From Desulfobaccales bacterium (lineage in GTDB: Bacteria > Desulfobacterota > Desulfobaccia > Desulfobaccales > 0-14-0-80-60-11): a DNA stretch of 64,000 nucleotides. The notes under the pieces are model-generated. The model was given only the letters and a program-made list of their open reading frames with translations, was not told the origin of the DNA and did no database searches. The stretch's first letter is position 1. The number at the start of each line of letters is the position of its first letter. The stretch is from NCBI GenBank assembly GCA_041648175.1, contig JBAZPO010000001.1, forward strand, positions 248,001 to 312,000. Direction: 5' to 3'. Shown one piece after another: positions 57,107 to 64,000 of the stretch. The translations under genes were made by a program, and so were the position numbers.

Positions 57107-57416
57107 TGTCTCGTACAATTCGCATTCAAACGGTGGCACAGGCGTCTCGCCTGTGCAGGCGCAGGCTAAGGCCTACGTCTACCCAACATTGCTCTTTGAA
57201 TGCAACTCGGTATCAGGAGGCAAGCCGCGAGAGGACAACCTCGTCACATGTTGGAAGGTGATTATTATCGCTCTTGCCAAAAGTTCCTTCTTTATATCCC
57301 CTCTCCCCTCTGAGGGTTGGGGTGAGGGGCGAGCAGGAAAAAACTTTTGGCAACGAAGTATGGCGGCCGGCTCGCCTTTTAGAAGAGCCCGCCCCTGAAC
57401 AGCTTTTTTAGTCCGG
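57107..57416. repeat. Intergenic region with dispersed repeats
   Basis: No gene is seen. It contains GGCACAGGCGTCTCGCCTGT near 57133 (second copy of the 32.4-kb element) and the CCCCTCTCCCCTC..GGTGAGGGG palindrome at 57298-57335. Confidence 0.7.
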
Positions 57417-58073
57417 TTAGAGCTTCGCAGCTAAACCGTTGACGCCGCCATTTACCAAGCGCACCACGGCCATGTCGGGGAAATAGTCGATGACGTTGAG
57501 GCAGCCGTAATTCTGGTCCAGGCGGAACAGGAACTCCAGAGACAGGCCCAGGGCATCGCTCAAGATGACCCGGTTGATCCCGGCGTGGGCCACAACGAGG
57601 AAGGTCTCTTGGTGGTGTTGCTGAATGAGGGAGGTCAAGCGAGGCAGGGCCCTAAGCTTAACGTCCGTGAGGCTTTCACCTCCGGGGATGCGGAAGCTGA
57701 TGAGGTCCTTAAAGCGCGCCTGGAGTTCTTCCGGATAACGTTCGGCAATCTCCGTAAAGTTCAGTCCTTCCCACACTCCGAAGTGAACTTCACGAAATTC
57801 CGGGATGATCTGAGGGGCCACTTCCCGGCCCCGGCTGATGATCTCGGCCCCCGTTAAGGCCCGGGTCAAATCCGAGGCATAGACGCCGGCCAGGGGCAGT
57901 GGTGCAAGCTGCACGGCCAACTCCTCAAACTGCCGCACGCCCTTCGCGCTCAGACCGATGTCGTTGTTACCGTGATACCGGTCGGTGTGCCCGTCGGCCA
58001 CCTGGCCGTGGCGCACCAGATAGAGGCGGGTGGGGATCAAAGAGCCTTTGGCGCGCTGGGCTTGGAGGCGCAT
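57417..58073 (-). CDS. Histidine phosphatase family protein (218 aa)
   Basis: TRLYLVRHGQVADGHTDRYH has the catalytic RHG; further residues are YASDLTRALTGAEI, REVHFGVWEGLNFTEIAERY (the acid/base Glu of the CobC-GpmB branch) and VVAHAGINRVILSDALGL with the second His. This branch includes alpha-ribazole phosphatase (cobalamin) and small phosphatases; without cob neighbours the substrate is open. Its ATG overlaps the stop of the DUF4145 gene (TAATG), so the two are translated together. Confidence 0.85.
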   Translation of the reverse strand: MRLQAQRAKGSLIPTRLYLVRHGQVADGHTDRYHGNNDIGLSAKGVRQFEELAVQLAPLPLAGVYASDLTRALTGAEIISRGREVAPQIIPEFREVHFGVWEGLNFTEIAERYPEELQARFKDLISFRIPGGESLTDVKLRALPRLTSLIQQHHQETFLVVAHAGINRVILSDALGLSLEFLFRLDQNYGCLNVIDYFPDMAVVRLVNGGVNGLAAKL

Positions 58074-58813
58074 TATTCTGCACCCTCTCCTTTCCGGGGT
58101 TTCTTTTGGCGAAGAACCTCTTCTTTCAGCTTGATGATTGACTGCCTCTTCTCGGCGCGAAGTTTAGGGATAACGTACATGGCATTAAAAATCTCGGTGA
58201 GCGTTGCAAGAATAACTCGAAGGTGGCGCGAATGCCAACCATCGTAAGATAACTCATGAACTTTATCACTCGTGACCTGCTGGATTGTCAGGAGTGTATC
58301 GAAATACTCGGGCTCAACGTCAGGCCGCTTTCCTTTAAGAGATTTCAACCTGGATTCATAATCCGTGCCTTCAGCTCCCTCAATTACCGCCAGCTCATAA
58401 ATTAACTTTCTAGCGCATACCGAAGCTCCTGTAAGAAAGTTGCTCTTGAGGCAGCCCTCTGCTTCAGTCATCAATTCACGAAGTACTCTGGGAATCCGCT
58501 CATCCAAGGAGAAAAATGATGTAGGCACAGAGTAGAAGAACTTCTCATCTAGATTTTCATCGTCTTCGATAATAAAGCGATGCAGAGAACCAGAATAATT
58601 ATGAGTCTTAATTCTTTCAAAGGTAAGATGCATGGAAACGTTTCTACAAGAATGGCATTCGGCAAGATAAACATAACATTTTTTGTCTTCATTCCAATCG
58701 AATTTATCTGGTAATCTGGTCGAGTACGATACATTTCTACGATTACAGAATGGGCAATTAAACACATATTCATCTATGAAATATTTTGAATCGAGAGAAG
58801 ACAGATCAGGCAT
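58073..58813 (-). CDS. DUF4145 protein with zinc ribbon (246 aa)
   Basis: The N-terminal part has a CPFC ... CHSC zinc ribbon (FNCPFCNRRNVSYSTR, LAECHSCRNVSMHL), and the C-terminal part (EAEGCLKSNFLTGASVCARK followed by LIYELA) is the DUF4145 helical core. The family is frequently found near restriction, Abi-like or DNA-mobility genes and is a candidate nuclease-regulator. Codon use and GC are lower than the neighbours, so it may be acquired. The start at 58813 is used because MPDLSSLDSKYFIDEY is close to family N-termini, and the preceding part is a repeat. Confidence 0.8.
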   Translation of the reverse strand: MPDLSSLDSKYFIDEYVFNCPFCNRRNVSYSTRLPDKFDWNEDKKCYVYLAECHSCRNVSMHLTFERIKTHNYSGSLHRFIIEDDENLDEKFFYSVPTSFFSLDERIPRVLRELMTEAEGCLKSNFLTGASVCARKLIYELAVIEGAEGTDYESRLKSLKGKRPDVEPEYFDTLLTIQQVTSDKVHELSYDGWHSRHLRVILATLTEIFNAMYVIPKLRAEKRQSIIKLKEEVLRQKKPRKGEGAE

Positions 58814-58819
58814 ATGATG

Positions 58820-58889
58820 CTCTCGTTGCCAAGTACAACTTGGCAGAAAAAAGAACGTTCCCAAGCTTAGCTTGGGAACGAGGAGAAAA
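58820..58889. repeat. CGTTCCCAAGCT palindromic repeat pair
   Basis: Two palindromes (GTTGCCAAGTACAACTTGGCA and CGTTCCCAAGCTTAGCTTGGGA) side by side fill the spacer between the DUF4145 start and the glgC stop. Same family as 10780, 32990 and 49443. Confidence 0.75.
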
Positions 58890-60107
58890 TCAGTCTCCTA
58901 CCATGACGGCGTTGTTGGGCACCACCACCACGCCATTTTCGGTGACATGGAAGCGCTTGGCGTCCCGCTCGTGATCCAAGCCGATGGTGAAGCCCGGCGG
59001 CACCCGCACCCCCTCTTCAATGATGGCCTGGCGAATGTGGGCCCCGGAGCCCACTTCCACCCCGTCCCACAAAATAGCCTGGCACACCGTAGCGCCGACC
59101 CCCACCTTGACTCCGGGGGACAATACCGAGCGCTCCACCGTGCCTTCGATGATGCAACCCGAAGCGATCAGGGAGTCTTCTACGGTCACGTGCGACCCGC
59201 TGCAGATGTACTTGCTGGGGGGATAGAGCTGGGGCTTACTCCGCACCGGCCAGTCGGCGTCGTACAGCTCAAACACCGGCGCTTTGCCCAACAGGTCCTG
59301 GTGGGCCTTGAAATAAGCGTCCAAAAGCCCGATATCCCGCCAATACCGGGGCGTATTGGTGACCGGGTCCTGGAAATTGTAGGCATAGACCTTTTTGTGC
59401 CCCACCATCTGGGGGATAATGTCACCACCGAAATCATGCTTGCTGGTCTTTTTCTTGGCGTCTTTGATGACCTCTTCCACCAGAGTTTCGGCATTAAAGA
59501 TATAGACGCCCATGGAAACCAAAGAAAAGTCGGGATTGTCAGGCAGGCCCGGCGGGTCCTTGGGTTTCTCCAAAAAATTTTCCACCTCGGAGGCCTCGTT
59601 CACTTTGAGGATACCGAAGGAACTCCCCTCCACCCGGGGCACCATGACCGCAGCCACGGTAAGATCAGCATTGTGTTGCAGATGGAAATCCATCATCTCC
59701 CGGTAGTTCAGCTTGTAAACATGGTCGCCGGATAAGATGAGCACCTGCCGGGGACGCTCCTGCTCCAAGAGGGTGAGATTCTGGTAGATGGAGTCGGCGG
59801 TGCCGCGATACCAGCGGTTCACCATGATCTGCTGGGGCGGCATGGAATAGATGAACTCATTCAAATCGGGATGCATCACGTCCCAGGCCTGGCGCAGGTG
59901 CTGTTCCAGGGAAAAACTGCCGTACTGAGAGAGCACATAGATACGGCGAATTCCCGAATTGAGGCAGTTGGAGAGTGTGAAGTCGAGAATCCGGTAGATG
60001 CCGCCAAAGGTGATCACCGGCTTGGCCTTGTCCCGGGTCAGGGGAAAGAGGCGTTCACCTTTGCCGCCGGCCATGATGATGGTGGTGAGTTTTTTCATCG
60101 AATCCAT
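58890..60107 (-). CDS. glgC: Glucose-1-phosphate adenylyltransferase (405 aa)
   Basis: MKKLTTIIMAGGKGERLFPL has the nucleotide-binding GGxGxRL; PVITFGGIYRILDFTLSNCL, LNEFIYSMPPQQ, YRGTADSIYQNL, ILSGDHVYKLNY and YWRDIGLLDAYFKAH follow, then a left-handed beta-helix (SLIASGCIIEGTVERSVLSP). The enzyme makes ADP-glucose for glycogen. Its start (ATG 60107) overlaps the stop of the upstream receiver gene by one base (TGATG); an ATG nine bases on is possible. No other glycogen gene is in the window. Confidence 0.95.
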   Translation of the reverse strand: MDSMKKLTTIIMAGGKGERLFPLTRDKAKPVITFGGIYRILDFTLSNCLNSGIRRIYVLSQYGSFSLEQHLRQAWDVMHPDLNEFIYSMPPQQIMVNRWYRGTADSIYQNLTLLEQERPRQVLILSGDHVYKLNYREMMDFHLQHNADLTVAAVMVPRVEGSSFGILKVNEASEVENFLEKPKDPPGLPDNPDFSLVSMGVYIFNAETLVEEVIKDAKKKTSKHDFGGDIIPQMVGHKKVYAYNFQDPVTNTPRYWRDIGLLDAYFKAHQDLLGKAPVFELYDADWPVRSKPQLYPPSKYICSGSHVTVEDSLIASGCIIEGTVERSVLSPGVKVGVGATVCQAILWDGVEVGSGAHIRQAIIEEGVRVPPGFTIGLDHERDAKRFHVTENGVVVVPNNAVMVGD

Positions 60108-60460
60108 CACTTAGCTACCAATTCTTTAATCTTCACTTTGAGTTCCGTGAGGTCGGAAGACTTCACCACATAGGCGTCCGCGGCCCAGCTCATAAAGCTT
60201 TCCTGGTACTGGCTATAGGCGCTATTCAAGATCACCGGCAAGCCCTCTTTGAGGCCCAGGATGCGGGGCAGGGCCTCCAGGCCGTCCATACCGGGCATAC
60301 GAATGTCTAAGATCACCAGATCCAGGGGTTCGGTCTCGACCATTTTAAGGGCATCCCTGGCATTGGTGGCGATAACTACTTTGTATCCTTCCTCTTCCAG
60401 TTCCTCTCGCAGAAGCGTACGGATCGCCTCATCGTCATCCACCACCAGAATAGTTTTCAT
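60107..60460 (-). CDS. Single-domain response regulator coupled to glgC (117 aa)
   Basis: A complete receiver with no output domain: TILVVDDDEAIRTLLREELE, acceptor Asp in LVILDIRMPGMDGLEAL, and Lys in AYVVKSSDLTELKVKI. The Thr normally at the end of beta-4 is replaced (VILNSAYSQY, Ser). AGGAAGG precedes the ATG at 60460. The one-base overlap with glgC means the two proteins are made together, which suggests the receiver acts on glycogen metabolism or on the same signal. Confidence 0.9.
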   Translation of the reverse strand: MKTILVVDDDEAIRTLLREELEEEGYKVVIATNARDALKMVETEPLDLVILDIRMPGMDGLEALPRILGLKEGLPVILNSAYSQYQESFMSWAADAYVVKSSDLTELKVKIKELVAK

Positions 60461-60549
60461 TAACTGCCTTCCTGCACGCATATTTTTTTAAAGGTTAAGT
60501 CTTGATAACCGCAAGGGCAACCCGCATCGAGAAAAATTCCCCAAGTTCG

Positions 60550-61182
60550 TCAAGCCTCCGCCGGAGGCTGCCAGTAGGTCTCTCCCAGGAACAGGGGCAA
60601 CTCCGCCACGCAGATGGGTCCCACCCGGATATCCCAGCCGGTATAGCTGGCCAACTCCTCTTTCAGGGGAGCGACCACCCCCGGGATAATGAGCTGCCGG
60701 TGCTTAAGCTTTTCCGCCAGACGGTGGTGCTCCAGTCCCTGATCCAGGCGCTGGGGGGTGAAGCTGCGATAGATCATGGACATGTCCACCGTGTCCCCCC
60801 GGGTGTCCACCACCAGCAGATAGAAAGGGCTGATTGTGTAGGCCAAAAGGCCGGTAACCACCGCCAGGGTAAACTCGCTGTTGCCGGTGACCAAAAGCGG
60901 CGCCTCGGGTCCCGGTTCATTGATTTCGAACAGGTCCGTCGGCACCGGCCGGGGTAGTTCCAGAGATTGCACCACCGGCAGGACCTCCAAAGCCTGTAAG
61001 GCCAGGGATAAGGCCTGGCGGCGGGCCGGGCTCAGGGCCACACCGTCTTCGGATTTCAGGCTGCCATCTTTCAGCCGGGCCGCCACCTGGGTGCAATCAG
61101 GCCCTCCCAGGCCCTGGCATTCCTCCGGGCTCAGGTAGGGGGCAATATCGATCCGGTCCACATAGAGATTCGCTTTCAGCAT
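60550..61182 (-). CDS. AcsC/CdhE-like (corrinoid Fe-S protein large subunit-like) protein (210 aa)
   Basis: The C-terminal half resembles the corrinoid iron-sulfur protein of the acetyl-CoA pathway: LLVTGNSEFTLAVVTGLLAY (normally TTNFSLT.F.V.GE), FYLLVVDTRGDTVDMSM, LAEKLKHRQLIIPGVVAPLK and ASYTGWDIRVGPICVAELPL. The N-terminal part (YLSPEECQGLGGPDCTQVAA) is reminiscent of the CFeSP Fe4S4 domain, but two of the cysteines are missing. At 210 residues it is under half the length of AcsC. It may have kept the corrinoid-binding domain only, or serve as an unrelated paralogue. The RR-glgC genes downstream are in the same direction. Confidence 0.7.
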   Translation of the reverse strand: MLKANLYVDRIDIAPYLSPEECQGLGGPDCTQVAARLKDGSLKSEDGVALSPARRQALSLALQALEVLPVVQSLELPRPVPTDLFEINEPGPEAPLLVTGNSEFTLAVVTGLLAYTISPFYLLVVDTRGDTVDMSMIYRSFTPQRLDQGLEHHRLAEKLKHRQLIIPGVVAPLKEELASYTGWDIRVGPICVAELPLFLGETYWQPPAEA

Positions 61183-61381
61183 AGGGTCTCCCGTCGGTTA
61201 GCCTGTCCAAGCCTAACAAGAATGACGCAGGAGGTCAACGTCTTAGGGGCAGCAGCCCAGACTTCAGACCGGTTTTGTGGCCGGCAGCCGACAGGCCTTA
61301 GAGTCTAAAAAATCGGCGGTCATGTAAACCAGGTGTGGTATCTTGAGATAACTCATCCCTTTAGCCTAGGAGGACAGGTTT

Positions 61382-62944
61382 ATGCCCCGCCTACCCGAGC
61401 GGTTACCTCGATATTCCTACCGGTTTCTTCTCTTACTCCTCCTCATGGCCTGCCTGGCCTCAGGCGGGATGTTCTCAACCCCGGCCCGGGCTGAACAGTC
61501 CAAAAAGCCAACCCCCGCGCAGCTCAAAAAGATCCTGGCCGATTTTGAGAAATATGTCGAACAGGCCCGAACGGACTGGCAGGTGCCCGGCCTGGCCATT
61601 GCCATCGTCTCCGGCGACAAGATCATCTTGGCCAAAGGCTTCGGCGTCAAAAAGGTAGGCGCCAACGCTAAGGTGGATGAACATACCATCTTTCAGATCG
61701 GCTCCACCTCCAAGGCCTTCACCGCGGCACTGATGGCCATGCTGATGGACGAAAACAAGCTCGCCTGGCAGGACCGGGTGGTGGACCGTCTGGACCAGTT
61801 TCAGATGCTCGACCCCTGGGTCACCCGGGAGTTCCAGGTAGCCGACCTCATGGCCCAGCACAGCGGCCTGCCCGCCCACGCCGGAGATTGCCAGGCCTTC
61901 ATGGGCTTCGACCGGTCACATATTATCCATTCCTTGCGTTACCTCAAGCCGGTAACCAGCTTCCGCTCCCAGTACGCCTATCAAAACAGCCTCTTCCTGG
62001 TGGCCGCCGCCCTAGTGGAAAAGTGCACCGGCAAGAGCTGGGAGGACAACCTCAAGGCCCGCCTGTTGGAACCCCTGGGCATGTCAGCCACTACGGCCAG
62101 TCTGGCGGAATTCCAACAGGCCCAAAACGTCACCATGCTGCACAAAAAAACCGGAGATAAGATCGAGCCCATACCGGCGGATTGGCCAGACCACAACTGG
62201 GTTTATACCTACGGACCGGCTGGCGGCATCAACTCCAACATCCTGGACATGACCAAGTGGCTGCGGCTGCAACTGGGCAAGGGCAAGTTTGAGGGCAAGC
62301 AACTCATCAGCGAGGTTAACCTGAATTTCCTCCAAACACCCAAAACTATCATTGGAACGGACCCCGGCAAGATGATGTATTATTGCGAGGCCTGGCTGTA
62401 CCACCCCTTCCGTCCCCACCCCCTCATCTGGCACAATGGCGGCACCTCTGGCAACAAGACCATGGTAGCCTTCATGCCTGAAGCCGGCCTCGGCATCGTG
62501 GTGCTTTCCAACCTGATCACGGACCTGCCCGAGGCCCTGGCCTTTAAGTTTTTTGATCTCTATTTCCAAAACCCACCCAAAGATTGGAGTAAGGTGGGCC
62601 TGGAGAAAATGAAGCAGACAGAGGCCAAGGACAAACCGCCCCAGCGCCCCGCGTCCCCCGCGCCGCCCCTGCCGCTTACGCGCTACGCCGGCGCCTATAG
62701 CAACCCGATCTACGGCCAGATTACGGTAACCCCGGAACAGGACCAACTCTTTATAGCCGTAGGACTGAATCAGAAAAAGGTCCTGTTGCAACCGTTTGAC
62801 CGGGATGCCTTCTCTTTTGACTGGCCGGAAGACTTTACCCCCGCGGTCTTTACCATCGGTCCCGATGGCCGGGCCTTAAGACTATCAGTGGGATGGGACG
62901 GGGTCACGGAGTTCAAGCGGGTAGAGGACAAACCTGCCTCGTGA
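61382..62944 (+). CDS. Beta-lactamase-fold serine hydrolase (520 aa)
   Basis: A signal peptide (SYRFLLLLLLMACLASGGMF to about ..ARAEQ) precedes the class C beta-lactamase/penicillin-binding fold: SxxK is IGSTSKAF, YxN is YAYQNSLF and the third box is WHNGGTSGNKT. A C-terminal beta domain (LTRYAGAYSNPIYGQITVTP) is DUF3471-like. It should be a periplasmic peptidase, esterase or carboxypeptidase. AGGAGGACAGGTTT precedes the ATG. Confidence 0.92.
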   Translation: MPRLPERLPRYSYRFLLLLLLMACLASGGMFSTPARAEQSKKPTPAQLKKILADFEKYVEQARTDWQVPGLAIAIVSGDKIILAKGFGVKKVGANAKVDEHTIFQIGSTSKAFTAALMAMLMDENKLAWQDRVVDRLDQFQMLDPWVTREFQVADLMAQHSGLPAHAGDCQAFMGFDRSHIIHSLRYLKPVTSFRSQYAYQNSLFLVAAALVEKCTGKSWEDNLKARLLEPLGMSATTASLAEFQQAQNVTMLHKKTGDKIEPIPADWPDHNWVYTYGPAGGINSNILDMTKWLRLQLGKGKFEGKQLISEVNLNFLQTPKTIIGTDPGKMMYYCEAWLYHPFRPHPLIWHNGGTSGNKTMVAFMPEAGLGIVVLSNLITDLPEALAFKFFDLYFQNPPKDWSKVGLEKMKQTEAKDKPPQRPASPAPPLPLTRYAGAYSNPIYGQITVTPEQDQLFIAVGLNQKKVLLQPFDRDAFSFDWPEDFTPAVFTIGPDGRALRLSVGWDGVTEFKRVEDKPAS

Positions 62945-63254
62945 GCTTGGTGAACTTTGCCGTCTGTGCCGAAATTGCTTGATTTTCTTGGCAACTTGGG
63001 GTATACATATAACGTTAATTCGCACGCCAGACAAGATTCAGATAACAAAGGAGTCGGTCCCAAGAGTAACCGGTTTGAACTAAAGGTAAATTAGGGTAAA
63101 GGAGGCACACCTCACCCGAAACCCTTAGGAGGTTCGGGGAGGGTGTCTGGTCTGATTTTTCGTCAACCACTCATCTCCTACAACACTCCTTTCAACCTTT
63201 TGGCCTTTACCCCCGCCCTTCTCCGGGCTCCGGAAGCCTTGGTAATTACTTTAT
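62945..63254. other. Intergenic, no gene seen
   Basis: About 310 bases before hisC. An imperfect inverted repeat (CACCTCACCC..GGGAGGGTG, about 63107-63146) is the only structure seen. Confidence 0.4.
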
Positions 63255-64000
63255 ATGGCAGCCAGCAACCCACTTACCGCACTTGTTCTGCCTCATCTCA
63301 CCCAACTGACGCCCTATCAGGCCGGCAAACCTCTCGAAGAACTTGAACGAGAACTGGGACTCACCGGTGCCATCAAACTGGCATCCAATGAAAATCCCCT
63401 GGGTCCTTCGCCCCTCGCCCTGGCCGCCATCCGGGACACCCTGGGGAGCCTGCATCGCTACCCCGACAGCCACGCCTATTACCTCAAGGAAGATCTGGCC
63501 CGCCACCTGGGGATATCGCCCCAGCAGTTGATTTTAGGCAACGGCTCCGACGAGGTCCTGGATCTGCTGGTCCGCGCCCTGGTGCCCCCCGGGGGCGAAG
63601 TGGTGAGCACCACCCACACCTTTCTGATGTACGGCCTGATCACCCAGTCCGTAGGTGGTTTTTTCCGTCCGGTGCCCTTGAAAGATATGCGGGTTGACCT
63701 TCCCGCCGTGGCTCAGGCGGTCACGCCTCAGACCCGGCTGATCCTGCTTAACAACCCCAACAATCCCACCGGCACCGCGTTTCGGCGCCAGGAATGGGAA
63801 GATTTTCTGGCGGCGATCCCTGCCACCGTCACCGTGGTCTTAGATGAGGCCTACATCGACTTTGCCGATGACCCTGACGTGCCCTCATGCCTGGATTATC
63901 TGTCTGAGGACCGCCCCCTGGTGGGGCTCCGCACCTTTTCCAAGGCCTATGGCCTAGCCGGCCTGCGCATCGGCTACGGCTTCGGCCCCAGCGAACTGAT
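63255..64000 (+). CDS. hisC: Histidinol-phosphate aminotransferase, 5' part (248+ aa)
   Basis: MAASNPLTALVLPHLTQLTP then IKLASNENPLGPSPLALAAI is the HisC N-terminus (L..NENP.GPSP). LGNGSDEVLDLLVRAL, LLNNPNNPTGTAF (NNPNNPTG), VVLDEAYIDF and TFSKAYGLAGLRIGYG with the PLP Lys follow. It transfers the amino group from glutamate in histidine synthesis. The gene runs off the right edge at about two thirds of the family length. Confidence 0.95.
   Translation, partial: MAASNPLTALVLPHLTQLTPYQAGKPLEELERELGLTGAIKLASNENPLGPSPLALAAIRDTLGSLHRYPDSHAYYLKEDLARHLGISPQQLILGNGSDEVLDLLVRALVPPGGEVVSTTHTFLMYGLITQSVGGFFRPVPLKDMRVDLPAVAQAVTPQTRLILLNNPNNPTGTAFRRQEWEDFLAAIPATVTVVLDEAYIDFADDPDVPSCLDYLSEDRPLVGLRTFSKAYGLAGLRIGYGFGPSEL

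Overview
The window looks like chromosomal DNA of a free-living anaerobe of the Desulfobacterota (a relative of Desulfobacca is my best guess). The grounds are moderate GC (high fifties by eye), very long multi-PAS sensor kinases, a flavodiiron protein, a protein resembling the corrinoid Fe-S protein of the acetyl-CoA pathway, B12-dependent radical SAM enzymes, MCE/MlaE lipid-transport parts and frequent short intergenic repeats. The phylum call is inference: there is no rRNA in the window, and the only RNA gene found is tRNA-Val(CAC).

Layout. 0.1-1.8 kb: five tiny secreted or membrane proteins on the minus strand (DUF3309, DUF3096 and Thivi_2564-like families among them), followed by an AT-rich gap. 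2.3-4.5 kb: an excisionase-like HTH protein, a two-domain lipoprotein, a beta-sandwich-like protein with a paralogue at 36.6 kb, and a coiled-coil protein. 4.8-18.7 kb: a minus-strand two-component block with a single-domain receiver, a 12-PAS kinase (1778 aa), a REC-GAF-HisKA_3 kinase, another receiver protein and a hybrid REC-7xPAS-kinase-REC (1582 aa), with a relic of an amidohydrolase gene inside the block. 19.5-28.4 kb: an orphan ParA with a coupled coiled-coil adaptor, a lipoprotein, a radical SAM protein, a Cache/HAMP adenylate cyclase, a DUF3795 protein, a degenerate UbiA/MenA-like protein and BirA. 28.6-34.7 kb: a CbpA/DnaJ co-chaperone with a clear sigma-70 promoter, envelope proteins, flavodiiron protein, a RelBE-type toxin-antitoxin pair, DUF2652, DUF434 and tRNA-Val.

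34.9-41 kb holds two B12-binding radical SAM proteins and a duplicated cold-shock cassette: promoter, roughly 150-nt conserved leader with an attenuator-like hairpin, csp, covarying hairpin, RRM-type RNA-binding protein. 41.2-49.3 kb has a PucC-like MFS transporter and then a cluster built from an MlaE permease and an MCE protein. Its ABC ATPase has lost Walker A, signature and Walker B residues, and its histidine-kinase-like protein has lost the phospho-acceptor and ATP-box residues. A solute-binding lipoprotein and a TPR lipoprotein complete it.

49.7-57.1 kb is a Flp/Tad-type pilus accessory locus: three TadE-like/TadG-like pairs and a Flp pilin, with a cyclic-di-GMP-I riboswitch directly in front of an HD-GYP phosphodiesterase gene. 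It contains a riboswitch relic, and a segmental duplication has carried along the 3' tail of the HD-GYP gene. No secretion ATPase, secretin or prepilin peptidase is in the window. 57.4-64 kb: a histidine phosphatase, a DUF4145 protein, GlgC translationally coupled to a single-domain receiver, a CFeSP-like protein, a beta-lactamase-fold serine hydrolase, and the 5' part of hisC running off the end.

The best candidates for something undescribed are the MlaE/MCE cluster with pseudo-ATPase and pseudokinase (42.65-49.26 kb), the csp-RRM duplicated regulatory cassette (37.2-40.6 kb), and the c-di-GMP riboswitch/HD-GYP/TadEG locus (49.7-57.1 kb).
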